Virus record (IMG/VR): IMGVR_UViG_3300032268_000986
Coordinates: 278,866-342,865 of that record
Reading direction: 5' to 3' (one strand)
DNA from: a virus
DNA: 64,000 bases
This document shows, piece after piece, positions 31,430 to 40,000 of the stretch (position 1 is the first letter of the stretch; each line of letters begins with the position of its first letter). Position numbers and translations under genes: made by a program. The notes under the pieces are model-generated. The model was not told the origin of the DNA. It searched no databases and worked only from the letters and a program-made list of their open reading frames with translations.

Positions 31430-32038
31430 TTATCCTCTTGGGTGTGCGCCTGTAGTAGGCTTTGGCGGACGCTTGACCTTGCTGAACGGGCTGTTGTTGC
31501 CCATTGGCAGATCATTTGTGGTTTTTGCCGGAGGTGTCTTGCCGCCAGCCACTGTGAAATCACTACGGTATGCATTTTTCAGCACAACATGATTGTATGG
31601 ATCAGCTGAGTAATCTTTCTTCAATGCACGTTGCTCGGCATCGTCGGCAGGATAATCAGTGTCTTTCAACAGATCTTTGTTTTGATCTGTGATCTTTTCA
31701 CTTTCTTGACGTAGACTTTCATCATGAGCACGAGTGCCCATGACAATACGATTTGGATCCATGCCTAGAATCTGTGCCAACTGTTTGATCTGTGGCTCGA
31801 TTGCAGGGTAACGGAAGTCTACGTCAATAATGGTAACAGGCTCGTTTTCAAAGGCCGGAAACTCTGGAATGCTTTTACGCACCGGAGTTGTCTTGGGGTC
31901 AGTCATCTTGGCGATGTCAAACTGAGCCAGTCGGGCTTTGAGCTGACGTACAAAGTCAGCTGGAGCGTCACCAACAATTTTAATGCGATATGTGTATACA
32001 CGTTCGCTTTCAGCAAGATATTGTGCAAATGGTCTCAT
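31430..32038 (-). CDS. Virion-associated protein with capsid-targeting-like N-terminus
   Basis: The 202-residue protein begins MRPFAQYLAESERVYTYRIKI. The first ten residues resemble a capsid targeting sequence with a gp21-type site YLAE. The next 100 residues form an alpha/beta domain (YRIKIVGDAPADFVRQLKARLAQFD... IIDVDFRYPA) found in several marine phage structural proteins. The C-terminal 60 residues are Pro/Lys-rich and probably disordered. It has its own late element and AGGAAA ribosome site. Confidence 0.7.
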   Translation of the reverse strand: MRPFAQYLAESERVYTYRIKIVGDAPADFVRQLKARLAQFDIAKMTDPKTTPVRKSIPEFPAFENEPVTIIDVDFRYPAIEPQIKQLAQILGMDPNRIVMGTRAHDESLRQESEKITDQNKDLLKDTDYPADDAEQRALKKDYSADPYNHVVLKNAYRSDFTVAGGKTPPAKTTNDLPMGNNSPFSKVKRPPKPTTGAHPRG

Positions 32039-32055
32039 GGCGATTTCCTATTGAG

Positions 32056-32063
32056 TATTTATT
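32056..32063 (-). promoter_or_regulatory. Late promoter element AATAAATA
   Basis: The gp16 stop TAA opens the TAAATA core; a 17-base leader with AGGAAA follows before ATG 32038. Confidence 0.65.
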
Positions 32064-32547
32064 CTTTTTTGTCGTTTTGATCCACAGGAGGGCGCAAACG
32101 TGCCAGTAGATCATTACGACTAAGCACCACACTGGTGCCAGTTTGTGACACAGTTGCTTCAGGCGGTGTGGCTTGGTCTAGACGTGCTTTTTTCAGCTGC
32201 AAATCAATCATTTTGAGTTTTTTGTCTAGCTTGGCTGTTTTGGCTGTGATTGCATGTCCCAGCATGTTCGAAGCCACACTGAAGATATCACTGGCAAATC
32301 TTGAATCAACTTGCATGCCAAGATCCATGAGATCTCGATAGCTTTCGGTTGCCAGGCCAGCAAGTTCGTCCATTTCAGTGTCGGTTGCATCAAGGCCATT
32401 GACCGCAGGCAGTGCATTGTCAATTTTGTCAATGGCTTGATCAATGGCCTGAATCTGTTCACGCTGTTCTTCCACAGCAACAGGCAGATCTGTGTCAGGT
32501 GCAGCACCTGGGGGTAAATTAAACAGTTCTTCGAGTTTGCGAGTCAT
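32059..32547 (-). CDS. gp16: gp16 terminase small subunit
   Basis: The 162-residue protein has the family block DKIDNALPAVNGLDATDTEMDELAGLATESYRDLMDLGMQVDSRFASDIFSVASNMLGHAITAKTAKLDKKLKMIDLQLKKARLD, matching T4-like small terminases in length (T4: 164) and coiled-coil content. It binds DNA ends and stimulates gp17. It starts four bases after a late element, so its message should have almost no leader. Its position next to gp4 rather than gp17 is unlike T4. Confidence 0.88.
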   Translation of the reverse strand: MTRKLEELFNLPPGAAPDTDLPVAVEEQREQIQAIDQAIDKIDNALPAVNGLDATDTEMDELAGLATESYRDLMDLGMQVDSRFASDIFSVASNMLGHAITAKTAKLDKKLKMIDLQLKKARLDQATPPEATVSQTGTSVVLSRNDLLARLRPPVDQNDKKE

Positions 32548-32551
32548 GCCA

Positions 32552-32559
32552 TATTTATG
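32552..32559 (-). promoter_or_regulatory. Late promoter element CATAAATA
   Basis: Located four bases before the gp16 start codon, in the small intergenic space after gp4. Confidence 0.6.
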
Positions 32560-32562
32560 GGC

Positions 32563-32994
32563 TTACTGACGGCCGTTGTGAAACATGTCGGTCTCGGTGA
32601 TGACTCTAAACATCATGCCGTTGCGGCGTGCCCACTTGGTGGCAGCATCCCATTTGGCATAGTTGATGGCTATCACAGCACGATCACGACTGCTCATCTT
32701 GCTCTCTATAACACTTTGTTTTTTGGGTTTGATTTCAATCAGCTCGGCTCGCACAGTGTTGTCTCTGGTGCGATATGTGATCAAAAAATCCGGGATGTAG
32801 TTGGCTGTTTTGCCTGTGAGTGGGTGGCGATAGGGTATGGCTATGCTTTCACTGGCCCACTGCAAGATATGATCATTGGTGTCACAAAATCGCATGAAGC
32901 TGTGTTCCCAGCCTGATCGATAGTGAGGTGCGCCGCGGCCCACATACTTGGCTGGATTGACAACTTGGTAGTCGCCTTGTGCCCACTTGGCCAT
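32563..32994 (-). CDS. gp4: gp4 head completion protein
   Basis: The 143-residue protein (T4 gp4: 150) has YRSGWEHSFMRFCDTND, YIPDFLITY and AELIEIKPKKQ. The last two form the PD...ExK core of a restriction-endonuclease-like fold, as described for this head-completion family. It is thought to finish the filled head and possibly trim DNA ends before the neck attaches. It overlaps the neighbour by one base. Confidence 0.88.
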   Translation of the reverse strand: MAKWAQGDYQVVNPAKYVGRGAPHYRSGWEHSFMRFCDTNDHILQWASESIAIPYRHPLTGKTANYIPDFLITYRTRDNTVRAELIEIKPKKQSVIESKMSSRDRAVIAINYAKWDAATKWARRNGMMFRVITETDMFHNGRQ

Positions 32995-33356
32995 TATTGA
33001 ACCACTGCTCGTGCAGCATAATAGTTGGGGGCCACTGGAGCACCCACTCCCAACAAGGTCTCACGACTTCGAATACTGTTGAGGTAGTAGGCCAGGTTTA
33101 CATCTAGATCCATGCCTCGAGGGCCTTGCAGTTGTTGCAGCAAGGTCATGACCGGTATATTGGTGGTTTGTGCAACTCTAAACAAACTCACAGTGAAGTT
33201 TTCCGCGGCCTGACGAGTTTTCATCACTGTGCGGAAATAAGAATTTACTAGATCGTATTCGGCTGCTGGAATGTTTACATCATAGTCGTAGAAACTGTCA
33301 AACACTCTCACTGTGAGATCTAGATTGGGATTCACATAGTTAATAGTGTCGCTCAT
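32994..33356 (-). CDS. Conserved virion structural protein
   Basis: The 120-residue protein contains AENFTVSLFRVAQTTNIPVMTLLQQLQG and LAYYLNSIRSRETLLGVGAPVAPNYYAARAV, a combination found in a widely conserved structural protein of marine T4-like phages. No T4 name can be given. Overlap with the tail-tube-like gene (four bases) and gp4 (one base) shows it is part of the late structural operon. Confidence 0.72.
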   Translation of the reverse strand: MSDTINYVNPNLDLTVRVFDSFYDYDVNIPAAEYDLVNSYFRTVMKTRQAAENFTVSLFRVAQTTNIPVMTLLQQLQGPRGMDLDVNLAYYLNSIRSRETLLGVGAPVAPNYYAARAVVQ

Positions 33357-34522
33357 GGTCCTGGTCCTGGTCCTGTTCTAGGAGTTGTTGCTGGTGTGGC
33401 AGCCGTGGACTTGGTGACATTGGGGAATATCCATCCGTCGGCCTTGTTAGCTACTTGTCTTACTGCACCTGGTATGGCACCTATCACTGTTTGTTTACCA
33501 AGAGCTACTGCTTCACTCTTGGCAATGCTGGCAAGATTTTTGCCCTTGAATGTGTTATAGGCTGTACCGGCTTTTTGCGCGGCGCCCAACAATCCCAGTA
33601 CTGACCCTGATTGCAAATCTTCAATGATGCCAGTGCCAGCATCCAACAATCCGCCCTGGCCAAACACTGTGGCAGTTGAACCAGGTCTTGAAATAGGACT
33701 GCGTGTTTGATCATAGTGTGCTGGGTCTGCAAAGCCCTTGACATTGGTGTCGGGTCTGCTTTTGCCAATAGCGCCTGTGTAGTATTTCACAGTCTCATAG
33801 GAAATGGTCATGCTGTTTTGCATGGTACCATTGCCTTCGGCATAGTTGTATGTGTCGTGACTCCAGTTTTTGATCAAGGGGTTGATCAACACATAGGAAG
33901 CATACTTGTGTTGGTCCATGCCAAAAATTCGTATGTCTGAAAAGAAAGGAGGTTTGCCTGAATCCGAACTGGTACCATCCTTGAAACTTTCGCCAATGTA
34001 TCCCCAGTCGTTTACGTTACCAATGCGTTGATCATCGTAGATGTCACGATCATTGTATCCAAACCCAGTTTGACGATTACTGCTACTGCCCAAGCTGCCG
34101 TTGGTGCTGTTGGCATCGCTGATGTAGGTCTGTGTGGGATCTTTGTAGTAGTAGCTGTAGTAGTTGTACCACATGTTGCGCACCAGGTCACCCGAGTCAT
34201 CGTGAAATGTCACAGTGACATCCTGGTACTTGATACCAGTTTGCACCACACGTTTGCGATTGTATTGATTCAGCGTGTGAGTATCAACATTGTACTTGGG
34301 AAGGTCGCAGGTTTTTACCACCAGGCTCAGTGAGCTTAGATCAGGTATGCTGATGCTGGGTATGGCCTTGGTGTTGATTGTAAAGCTGACATGATACAGG
34401 AACTTGACGCGAGGTTTAAGTTCGTACTGATTGGTCGTGAATGTTTTGCTTGCGTGGGTATAGTCGCGCAGGCCTTGGCCTGCGCCTATAAACCCCTGAA
34501 AGAAGTCTTGGCCAAAACCCAT
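33353..34522 (-). CDS. Tail-tube-fold structural protein, possibly baseplate gp54-like
   Basis: The 389-residue protein has a central region (about 35-150) resembling tail-tube proteins: FLYHVSFTINT, VKTCDLPKYNVDTHTLNQYNRKRVVQTGIKYQDVTVTFHDD. An aromatic WYNYYSYYYKDPTQ segment and a Gly/Pro-rich C-terminus (GPGPGP) follow. Proteins of this type join the tube to the baseplate or cap it (gp54 or gp48 in T4), but the match is only at the fold level. It follows gp19 by 14 bases, with CGGAG as ribosome site. Confidence 0.65.
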   Translation of the reverse strand: MGFGQDFFQGFIGAGQGLRDYTHASKTFTTNQYELKPRVKFLYHVSFTINTKAIPSISIPDLSSLSLVVKTCDLPKYNVDTHTLNQYNRKRVVQTGIKYQDVTVTFHDDSGDLVRNMWYNYYSYYYKDPTQTYISDANSTNGSLGSSSNRQTGFGYNDRDIYDDQRIGNVNDWGYIGESFKDGTSSDSGKPPFFSDIRIFGMDQHKYASYVLINPLIKNWSHDTYNYAEGNGTMQNSMTISYETVKYYTGAIGKSRPDTNVKGFADPAHYDQTRSPISRPGSTATVFGQGGLLDAGTGIIEDLQSGSVLGLLGAAQKAGTAYNTFKGKNLASIAKSEAVALGKQTVIGAIPGAVRQVANKADGWIFPNVTKSTAATPATTPRTGPGPGP

Positions 34523-34536
34523 GCATGGGCTCCGGG

Positions 34537-35169
34537 TTAAGCGACGCCTGCGCCTGTTACTACATCGCCAACTGTGCGGCCAATAGCAAAGCCAATACCT
34601 GAAGTATTTGGGGCACCCTGACTGGCGTTGTCATACGCAATGGTCATGCTGATGGTAACTGCTGCGCTTTCGCCATAGTTCATGCCACCGTAGTCGGCAC
34701 CTTTAAGGTAACAGCCATACAGTTCCCAAGTCTCAAGAACCACAGGTTCAGCAGCACCGTTGCCACCGTCAAGAATTTCAAATTTGGTTGTAAATTTGTA
34801 ATCAATGCCTGATGCAGCTGATGCCATTTCAAAAAAGTCCAGTTGTTTCTGGAACTGTTCGCCCACTAGTCTAGTGACATTGCCGCCAGCATCGTCACGA
34901 AGTTCACATGTGGTGTCTGCCCATGAATGCTTGCCGGCCAACTTCAATGTTGAGTTGTAGATGGGCACTGTGATTTCTTCAAACGTCAAGTTTGGTCGTG
35001 CAAAGCTGACCACTTGTTTAGTAAGCTCAGTTGTGGGCTTTGAAATACCAAAGTTTTCAAACATCACTCGAAAGCGATATTTGAGTTTGGGCATGAGCAA
35101 GCCCTGGGTGCTGGAACTCTGGTCACTTGCCAGGGGTACCGTCATGCGTTGTAGTGATGAAACTGCCAT
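34537..35169 (-). CDS. gp19: gp19 tail tube protein
   Basis: The 210-residue protein has the tube-fold pattern: LKYRFRVMFENFGI, TKQVVSFARPNLTFEEITVPIYNSTLKLAGKHSWADTTCELRDDAG and LETWELYGCYLKGADYGGMNYGESAAVTISMTIAYDNA. T4 gp19 has 163 residues, so this one is longer at both ends. It polymerises as hexamers inside the sheath. It has AGGAGA as ribosome site and a late element in the gap after gp18. Confidence 0.9.
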   Translation of the reverse strand: MAVSSLQRMTVPLASDQSSSTQGLLMPKLKYRFRVMFENFGISKPTTELTKQVVSFARPNLTFEEITVPIYNSTLKLAGKHSWADTTCELRDDAGGNVTRLVGEQFQKQLDFFEMASAASGIDYKFTTKFEILDGGNGAAEPVVLETWELYGCYLKGADYGGMNYGESAAVTISMTIAYDNASQGAPNTSGIGFAIGRTVGDVVTGAGVA

Positions 35170-35190
35170 TTTAAATATCTCCTATGTTTT

Positions 35191-35198
35191 TATTTACC
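35191..35198 (-). promoter_or_regulatory. Late promoter element GGTAAATA
   Basis: Twenty-one bases before the gp19 start with a strong AGGAGA between; a private promoter would allow more tube than sheath operon message. Confidence 0.6.
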
Positions 35199-35230
35199 TG
35201 AATAAAGGTCTGTTTCCAGACCCCTATTTT

Positions 35231-38200
35231 TTAGGCTGCTGCTCCAGAGATCTCTCCAGTATTCTTGATGCGCAGTGGAATATAGATGAATTCCACGGCC
35301 TTGACTGGTTCGATGGCAATATCAACCCACAATTCATTGCGGTCAATACGAGCTGGTGTGTTGTTGCTGAGATCACAAACCACCAAGTAGTCATAGATCG
35401 CACGTTTGGCAATCAAGTCAATCATCAAGCTGTTGCACTGTCCTGCAATTTCATCGCGAGTGATCTGATCGTTTGGTTCAAACAAGAACAGCTTGCCAAC
35501 TTCTTCTAGACGGCCACGCAAGAAGCAAATCAAACGTGCCACGTTGATTCGATCCAGTGCAGTGGTCACACTGCGTGATGTTTTGTTACCAAAGTTGGTG
35601 ATACCAATACCTGGGATAAAGGTAATTGGGTTGATGTTGCGTTCATACAAGATGTCTCGTACTGCTTGGCCAACAGCAATTTGTTGGAATTCGCCAGTTT
35701 GTGCATCAATGTAACCAATTGCAGTGGCATTGTCAATGACACCACGACGTGTGCCAGCCGGAGCCAACCATGGATAGCTCACAGCATCACTACGCAGAAT
35801 AGTACGTACCATCATGTGGCTTGGTGGTTGAACCACGGTTTGTCCGCCAAGGTCTGTGGTAATACAGCTGGGGTAGAACACACCACAATAGTTGCTGGTT
35901 GCAATGTTGCCATCTTCGGTTACCAGACCAGCACCGTTGTTGTTGGTAGCCCAGGCCACTAACTCGTTGCCTGAATTGGGCAATCGCATTGGTGTGTCGC
36001 CCACTACAAACAAGGTGTTGTTGCGCTCGTTGCTGAGTGCAATCATGTTAGGAGTCAGCTCAGGGTATGCTGGTGTGGCAATAATGTTGTACTGGTTTTG
36101 TTCTTCACGTGCTGCCAAGCTGGTGTCAACACCGCTCTTGAGTGATTCAACTACCATTTGACGTTGTGCCAGGCGCCCTGACCACATGCTGCCATTTTGT
36201 TTGTTACCAGACGCAGTCAACCAAGTATTGGTTTCTTGTGGCAATGTGTCATCGGGGAAGCTGGTGGCATTGAAATAATCTGCCTGGAAGCTCTTGACAT
36301 TGTAACCTGAACGGCGTGTGTTGAACAACAACATACCTTGTGGATACAGTGCAGGATCTGGTGCGTCCAAGTCCAAGTAGTTGCTGGTCAGCAAACTAAC
36401 AATGGTTGGGAATGGGTCAGATATACAGTTCACAGTGCCGTTTGTGGCCCAACGAGCATCAGCAAACAAAATGCCGTTTTGTGTGACCTGGTCAGTGGTG
36501 TCAACTTCCACCCACTGATCAACACCGGTTACCGGTTCCCAGCGATACAACTTGGGATAATTTTCCAGGTCGCTGGTGTCAATCCATAGATCACCGTATT
36601 CCAGGGGACTCAGTGCGGTGTCAGTCTGGGTGGTGGGTGCTGTGGCCGCAACAATGGGTCCGGCTGCATTGGTTATACTCAAGTCAAACCCGCGAACATC
36701 GTTGGTGACGTTTTGATATCCCACCCATGAGCCGTTGTTCTGAATCATGATGTCTGCATCACTTACCGAGCTGTAGTACCATAAGCGACCGTCTGCAGGA
36801 TCCTGATCTGGTGCTGTGGGGCTAGCAGTATATGTAAACAACGGTGTGCTTACAAAGTTACTGAGAACCAAGATGGTTAGATCTAGTCTACTGGGGTGAA
36901 TCTTGGGAGTATTCAAAGTGAAACCTGCCACGGTCAGACATGTGCCAGTGAGCTGTTGAATATTCATGTTTCCGCCCTGGCTGTGTGTGAACACAATGTT
37001 ACCGGCGCTGTTTACACTGGCACTCACATAAGGAACATTGGCTGCACTCACTGCGGCCACAAACGCTGCCGGTGTGGTTCCGTTAAGAGTAACAGTTGCA
37101 ACATTTAGTGCTGCGGTGCCTGCCTCAGTGGCACTGATCTCAAATGTATCGCCGTTTGTGAACGTGGTAGGTACAGCAGTGCCAGTTACCACAGTTTGTC
37201 CAATTGCAATTTTTTCAAGAATTTCAAAAGAGAACGATTCATTACTACCCGTGTTGAATTGAGAAGCATCGCATAGGCCATATGTGGTGCCCACAGGAAC
37301 ATTGGCGCCGCCACCAGTGGGATCCAGGCCATACACCGCATTGCGATCACTGGTGAAAATATTGCAAGCCTGTGGAACAAAAGCAGCCAGAGCAGCACTG
37401 TAGCGTTTTACCGCCAGGAAGGCACCGTTGTTCACGGCGCTGATGTTGTTCCATACCGATCCAGTGGGACGCGGTGTGGTGTCAGTGGTTCTCCAACGTG
37501 GAGCCTGATAGCTGAATCCTGGAAAGTACTCAGGTGCCAGATAGCTGCCAGCAGTGATGCCCAGTGCAGTCAACAATGCTGCACCTTGGTTGGGACCAAC
37601 TTCGATGTTTACAATGCCGCCATTGGCAGTGGAACCATCACTGGTGGCTGTGCTGTTGGCATAAATGTTCAATTTTCCGCTGACCGCAGCAGCAGTGACA
37701 CCTGTGATGGCAGCAGCATTGATCACAGCGGCCAGCCCTGTGACTGTGTTGGTAGCACCAACAGTGATCAAGTTGCTGTTGATGTACATGTTTGCGCCCA
37801 CGGTCAGGCTCGATGGGCTGTTGGCACCAGGCACAGACGCCCATGAGCTTTTCCAAGCATCAGAGCCCACTTGCACCCACACGTTGTTGGTGTTTTTGTA
37901 ATAACCAGGATTGTAGTAATTCACTGCACTCACTGCATAGTCGCCAATGCTGCCAATGCTGGCCAAAGGAGTGTAATTGCCGCCGGCGTAGTTTACTACT
38001 TCGTCGGTTTCAGTAATAACAATTGGAGTCTTGACTGTGAATGCACCAGTGGCTAGATTCCATTCTTGAATGCCCCAGGTGGTATTTGTGGTGTCTAACC
38101 AGAATGTGCCGTCAGCAGGAGCGCCAACCGGGCGGCTCAAGCTGGCAGTGAGTTGACTTAGGTCAACTGCCACACGCTGTACATAAGCACGGTTTGTAAC

Positions 38201-38506
38201 ACCCAGTGCCGAGTACGCTGCCAACAAGCCGTATTCGTTGAGTTCGTAACCATTGATTGGAGTACCAGTTGTGGTCTGATAAAAGAATGGTACGCCAAAT
38301 GTAGCTGTAAGATCTCGTTGACTTGTGATTAAATAAGTCTTGTTGATGTTGGCAGCAACAGTGCCAGCGGCTACTGTGACGCCGTCGCTGGAAATTTTGT
38401 TTTGTGCAGTGGCAATCACAAAGTAAGGTACTGTGTTAACAGCTGATGGAAGATATTGACTTTCGTCAATTACCGTTACTTCTACGCCTGGGGATATTAG
38501 AGCCAT
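35231..38506 (-). CDS. gp18: gp18 tail sheath protein (enlarged)
   Basis: The N-terminus MALISPGVEVTVIDESQY and C-terminal region (RLICFLRGRLEEVGKLFLFEPNDQITRDEIAGQCNSLM ... IAIEPVKAVEFIYIPLRI) are typical T4-like sheath. At 1,091 residues it is far larger than T4 gp18 (659). The extra part lies in the middle (about residues 100-650), rich in Gly, Asn, Thr and Val, and probably forms outward-facing domains. Contraction of the sheath drives the tube into the cell. It starts 26 bases after a late element, with AAAGGAA. Confidence 0.92.
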   Translation of the reverse strand: MALISPGVEVTVIDESQYLPSAVNTVPYFVIATAQNKISSDGVTVAAGTVAANINKTYLITSQRDLTATFGVPFFYQTTTGTPINGYELNEYGLLAAYSALGVTNRAYVQRVAVDLSQLTASLSRPVGAPADGTFWLDTTNTTWGIQEWNLATGAFTVKTPIVITETDEVVNYAGGNYTPLASIGSIGDYAVSAVNYYNPGYYKNTNNVWVQVGSDAWKSSWASVPGANSPSSLTVGANMYINSNLITVGATNTVTGLAAVINAAAITGVTAAAVSGKLNIYANSTATSDGSTANGGIVNIEVGPNQGAALLTALGITAGSYLAPEYFPGFSYQAPRWRTTDTTPRPTGSVWNNISAVNNGAFLAVKRYSAALAAFVPQACNIFTSDRNAVYGLDPTGGGANVPVGTTYGLCDASQFNTGSNESFSFEILEKIAIGQTVVTGTAVPTTFTNGDTFEISATEAGTAALNVATVTLNGTTPAAFVAAVSAANVPYVSASVNSAGNIVFTHSQGGNMNIQQLTGTCLTVAGFTLNTPKIHPSRLDLTILVLSNFVSTPLFTYTASPTAPDQDPADGRLWYYSSVSDADIMIQNNGSWVGYQNVTNDVRGFDLSITNAAGPIVAATAPTTQTDTALSPLEYGDLWIDTSDLENYPKLYRWEPVTGVDQWVEVDTTDQVTQNGILFADARWATNGTVNCISDPFPTIVSLLTSNYLDLDAPDPALYPQGMLLFNTRRSGYNVKSFQADYFNATSFPDDTLPQETNTWLTASGNKQNGSMWSGRLAQRQMVVESLKSGVDTSLAAREEQNQYNIIATPAYPELTPNMIALSNERNNTLFVVGDTPMRLPNSGNELVAWATNNNGAGLVTEDGNIATSNYCGVFYPSCITTDLGGQTVVQPPSHMMVRTILRSDAVSYPWLAPAGTRRGVIDNATAIGYIDAQTGEFQQIAVGQAVRDILYERNINPITFIPGIGITNFGNKTSRSVTTALDRINVARLICFLRGRLEEVGKLFLFEPNDQITRDEIAGQCNSLMIDLIAKRAIYDYLVVCDLSNNTPARIDRNELWVDIAIEPVKAVEFIYIPLRIKNTGEISGAAA

Positions 38507-38532
38507 GTTCGGGGTTCCTTTTCAAGTGTTAA

Positions 38533-38540
38533 TATTTATG
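38533..38540 (-). promoter_or_regulatory. Late promoter element CATAAATA
   Basis: Drives the sheath-tube operon leftward; a leader with AAAGGAA lies between it and ATG 38506. Confidence 0.7.
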
Positions 38541-38591
38541 GAGCCCGCCAAAAAACCGTCGTCTACTACGCCCTTTGCCAAAGGTCCTGCA

Positions 38592-38599
38592 AATAAATA
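38592..38599 (+). promoter_or_regulatory. Late promoter element AATAAATA
   Basis: Five bases before ATG 38605 on the plus strand; back to back with the sheath promoter at 38533. Confidence 0.6.
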
Positions 38600-38604
38600 C
38601 CACT

Positions 38605-38952
38605 ATGAATAGACCCATGTGCCCGGTTTGCGGGCAAAGACCCTGTGCTGTGAACTATTATCGAGACGGAGAGGCTCACTATCGTTCAAGATGTGAGTCA
38701 TGTGCTAGGCGAAACCGTGGCTTGAAACCAAGAGTTCCCTTGTGGCAGAGCCAGGGATACAAAAAGAAAATGGTGTGTGATCGTTGTGGATTTCGTGCTA
38801 GATATTCCGCACAAATATCAGTGTATCACGCAGATGGCAGGCTTGACAATGCTGCTCCAAAAAATCTCAAAAGCATTTGCAAAAACTGCGAAATAGCTGT
38901 CAGTCGAGACGATTTGCCATGGCGTCTCGGTGACCTCGAGGCCGATGTTTGA
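38605..38952 (+). CDS. Zinc-binding, HNH-like protein
   Basis: I start at ATG 38605 (MNRPMCPVCGQRPCAVNYY), five bases after a late element; an earlier ATG at 38575 precedes the element. The 115-residue protein has four Cys pairs: CPVC, CESC, CDRC and CKNC. The end VYHADGRLDNAAPKNLKSICKNCEIAV resembles an HNH nuclease core, but the final His of the metal site is missing and the first His stands in HADG. It may be a degenerate homing-type nuclease or a DNA-binding finger protein. It is a lone rightward gene overlapping the kinase tail by 53 bases. Confidence 0.7.
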   Translation: MNRPMCPVCGQRPCAVNYYRDGEAHYRSRCESCARRNRGLKPRVPLWQSQGYKKKMVCDRCGFRARYSAQISVYHADGRLDNAAPKNLKSICKNCEIAVSRDDLPWRLGDLEADV

Positions 38953-39448
38953 TCAATCTATCCACTAATTCAATGGTGTTGCGGCGCAGGGCTGCTAGAT
39001 CGCCATTGTTGTCAATCACATAGTCGGCCATCCAAATTTCCAAGCTCATGCTGGATCTATCTTCTGGTGGCAAGTGATCACTCCGATCTACCCAGACAGC
39101 ATAGTCAAATACTCCGGTATTTCGCATGGCATGAAATTCAGCTTTGTTGCGTAGACCGCAATAGATGTCGTTATCTGCAAATATTTCTCTACCCAAGCGA
39201 GCATAATCATCAGCACAGTAAGCATGAATCATGTTGTACCATTCAGCACGATGGTTGTGTCGATCTGTGTAGCATTCTTGAAATGTCGTGTAGCCGTACT
39301 GATCTTTCAGTTCACGATAGATGAATTTTTCAGCACAAAACTCTGAACTGGATTGAAATTCATAACCAAATTTTTCTCGAAGAATTTCGCACACCGAGTC
39401 TTTACCATGGCGTCCATGGCCAATAATTAGCAGTTTAGGTAGTGTCAT
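38900..39448 (-). CDS. gp1: Deoxynucleoside monophosphate kinase-like (T4 gp1-like)
   Basis: The 182-residue protein has LLIIGHGRHGKDSV (P-loop, Gly10-Ser18), and YAVWVDRSDHLPPEDRSSMSL with a late VIDNNGDLAAL, as in P-loop kinases of the T4 gp1/dNMP kinase group. T4 gp1 (241 residues) phosphorylates dTMP, dGMP and hydroxymethyl-dCMP. The short length and the unusual His in the P-loop leave the exact substrate open. It overlaps the DexA-like gene by four bases. Confidence 0.7.
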   Translation of the reverse strand: MTLPKLLIIGHGRHGKDSVCEILREKFGYEFQSSSEFCAEKFIYRELKDQYGYTTFQECYTDRHNHRAEWYNMIHAYCADDYARLGREIFADNDIYCGLRNKAEFHAMRNTGVFDYAVWVDRSDHLPPEDRSSMSLEIWMADYVIDNNGDLAALRRNTIELVDRLIKHRPRGHRDAMANRLD

Positions 39449-39966
39449 TTGAGTTGTGTTACGTTTAGATGTTTGAGGGTGCGCTGTAGCATGCCAATTT
39501 GTCTACGACAATCTTCCAAGGCATGATGACTGGTGGCAGGAATGGGTTGGTCAGGCCACAGACTGAAAACTGTACGGCTATCACGCACCGAGTAGTATTT
39601 CCAAGGCAGGGGTTTGTTATAGCTCTTGTAGGCATGTTCAAGAATGTTCATGTCATACGTGGGACCTTGGGCCCAGATACGATTGGCATGCCAGATCAAT
39701 TTCCCTAGCTCGTCCAAGGCTTGGTCCAAGGGAATACGGTCTTCATCGTTGAAGGCTTCTTCACGAGCATGTGCAGGTTGTGTGGCCCACCATGCCACAG
39801 TACCATCTTCAATTTTGCGATTTTCTTGACTCTCTAGTGTGACTCGAGCATAGAATGACCGATCATAATAGCCTGTACCAAACGGATCAAACGTCTGGGC
39901 AGCAATAGTCAAAATAGTTGTGTCAGGGCCAGTAGCCAGCCCTTCAAGGTCGATCATTAAGTCCAT
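39445..39966 (-). CDS. dexA: DexA-like 3'-5' exonuclease
   Basis: The 173-residue protein has MIDLEGL (Asp6, Glu8), TYDMNIL (Asp105) and SHHALEDC (His148, Asp152), the DEDDh exonuclease set. In T4 DexA degrades single-stranded DNA from 3' ends. At 173 residues it is shorter than T4 DexA (227). ATG 39966 or ATG 39957 may be the start; the early promoter -10 box ends only six bases before the first. Coupled with the kinase gene. Confidence 0.85.
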   Translation of the reverse strand: MDLMIDLEGLATGPDTTILTIAAQTFDPFGTGYYDRSFYARVTLESQENRKIEDGTVAWWATQPAHAREEAFNDEDRIPLDQALDELGKLIWHANRIWAQGPTYDMNILEHAYKSYNKPLPWKYYSVRDSRTVFSLWPDQPIPATSHHALEDCRRQIGMLQRTLKHLNVTQLK

Positions 39967-39971
39967 GCTAC

Positions 39972-40000
39972 ATTGTAGCAGATCTAATCACGCAAGTCAA
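39972..40000 (-). promoter_or_regulatory. Early promoter for dexA-kinase
   Basis: TTGACT (39995-40000), 17 bases, TACAAT (39972-39977), with TGC before the -10 box, overlapping the end of the SGNH-like gene. Confidence 0.7.
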
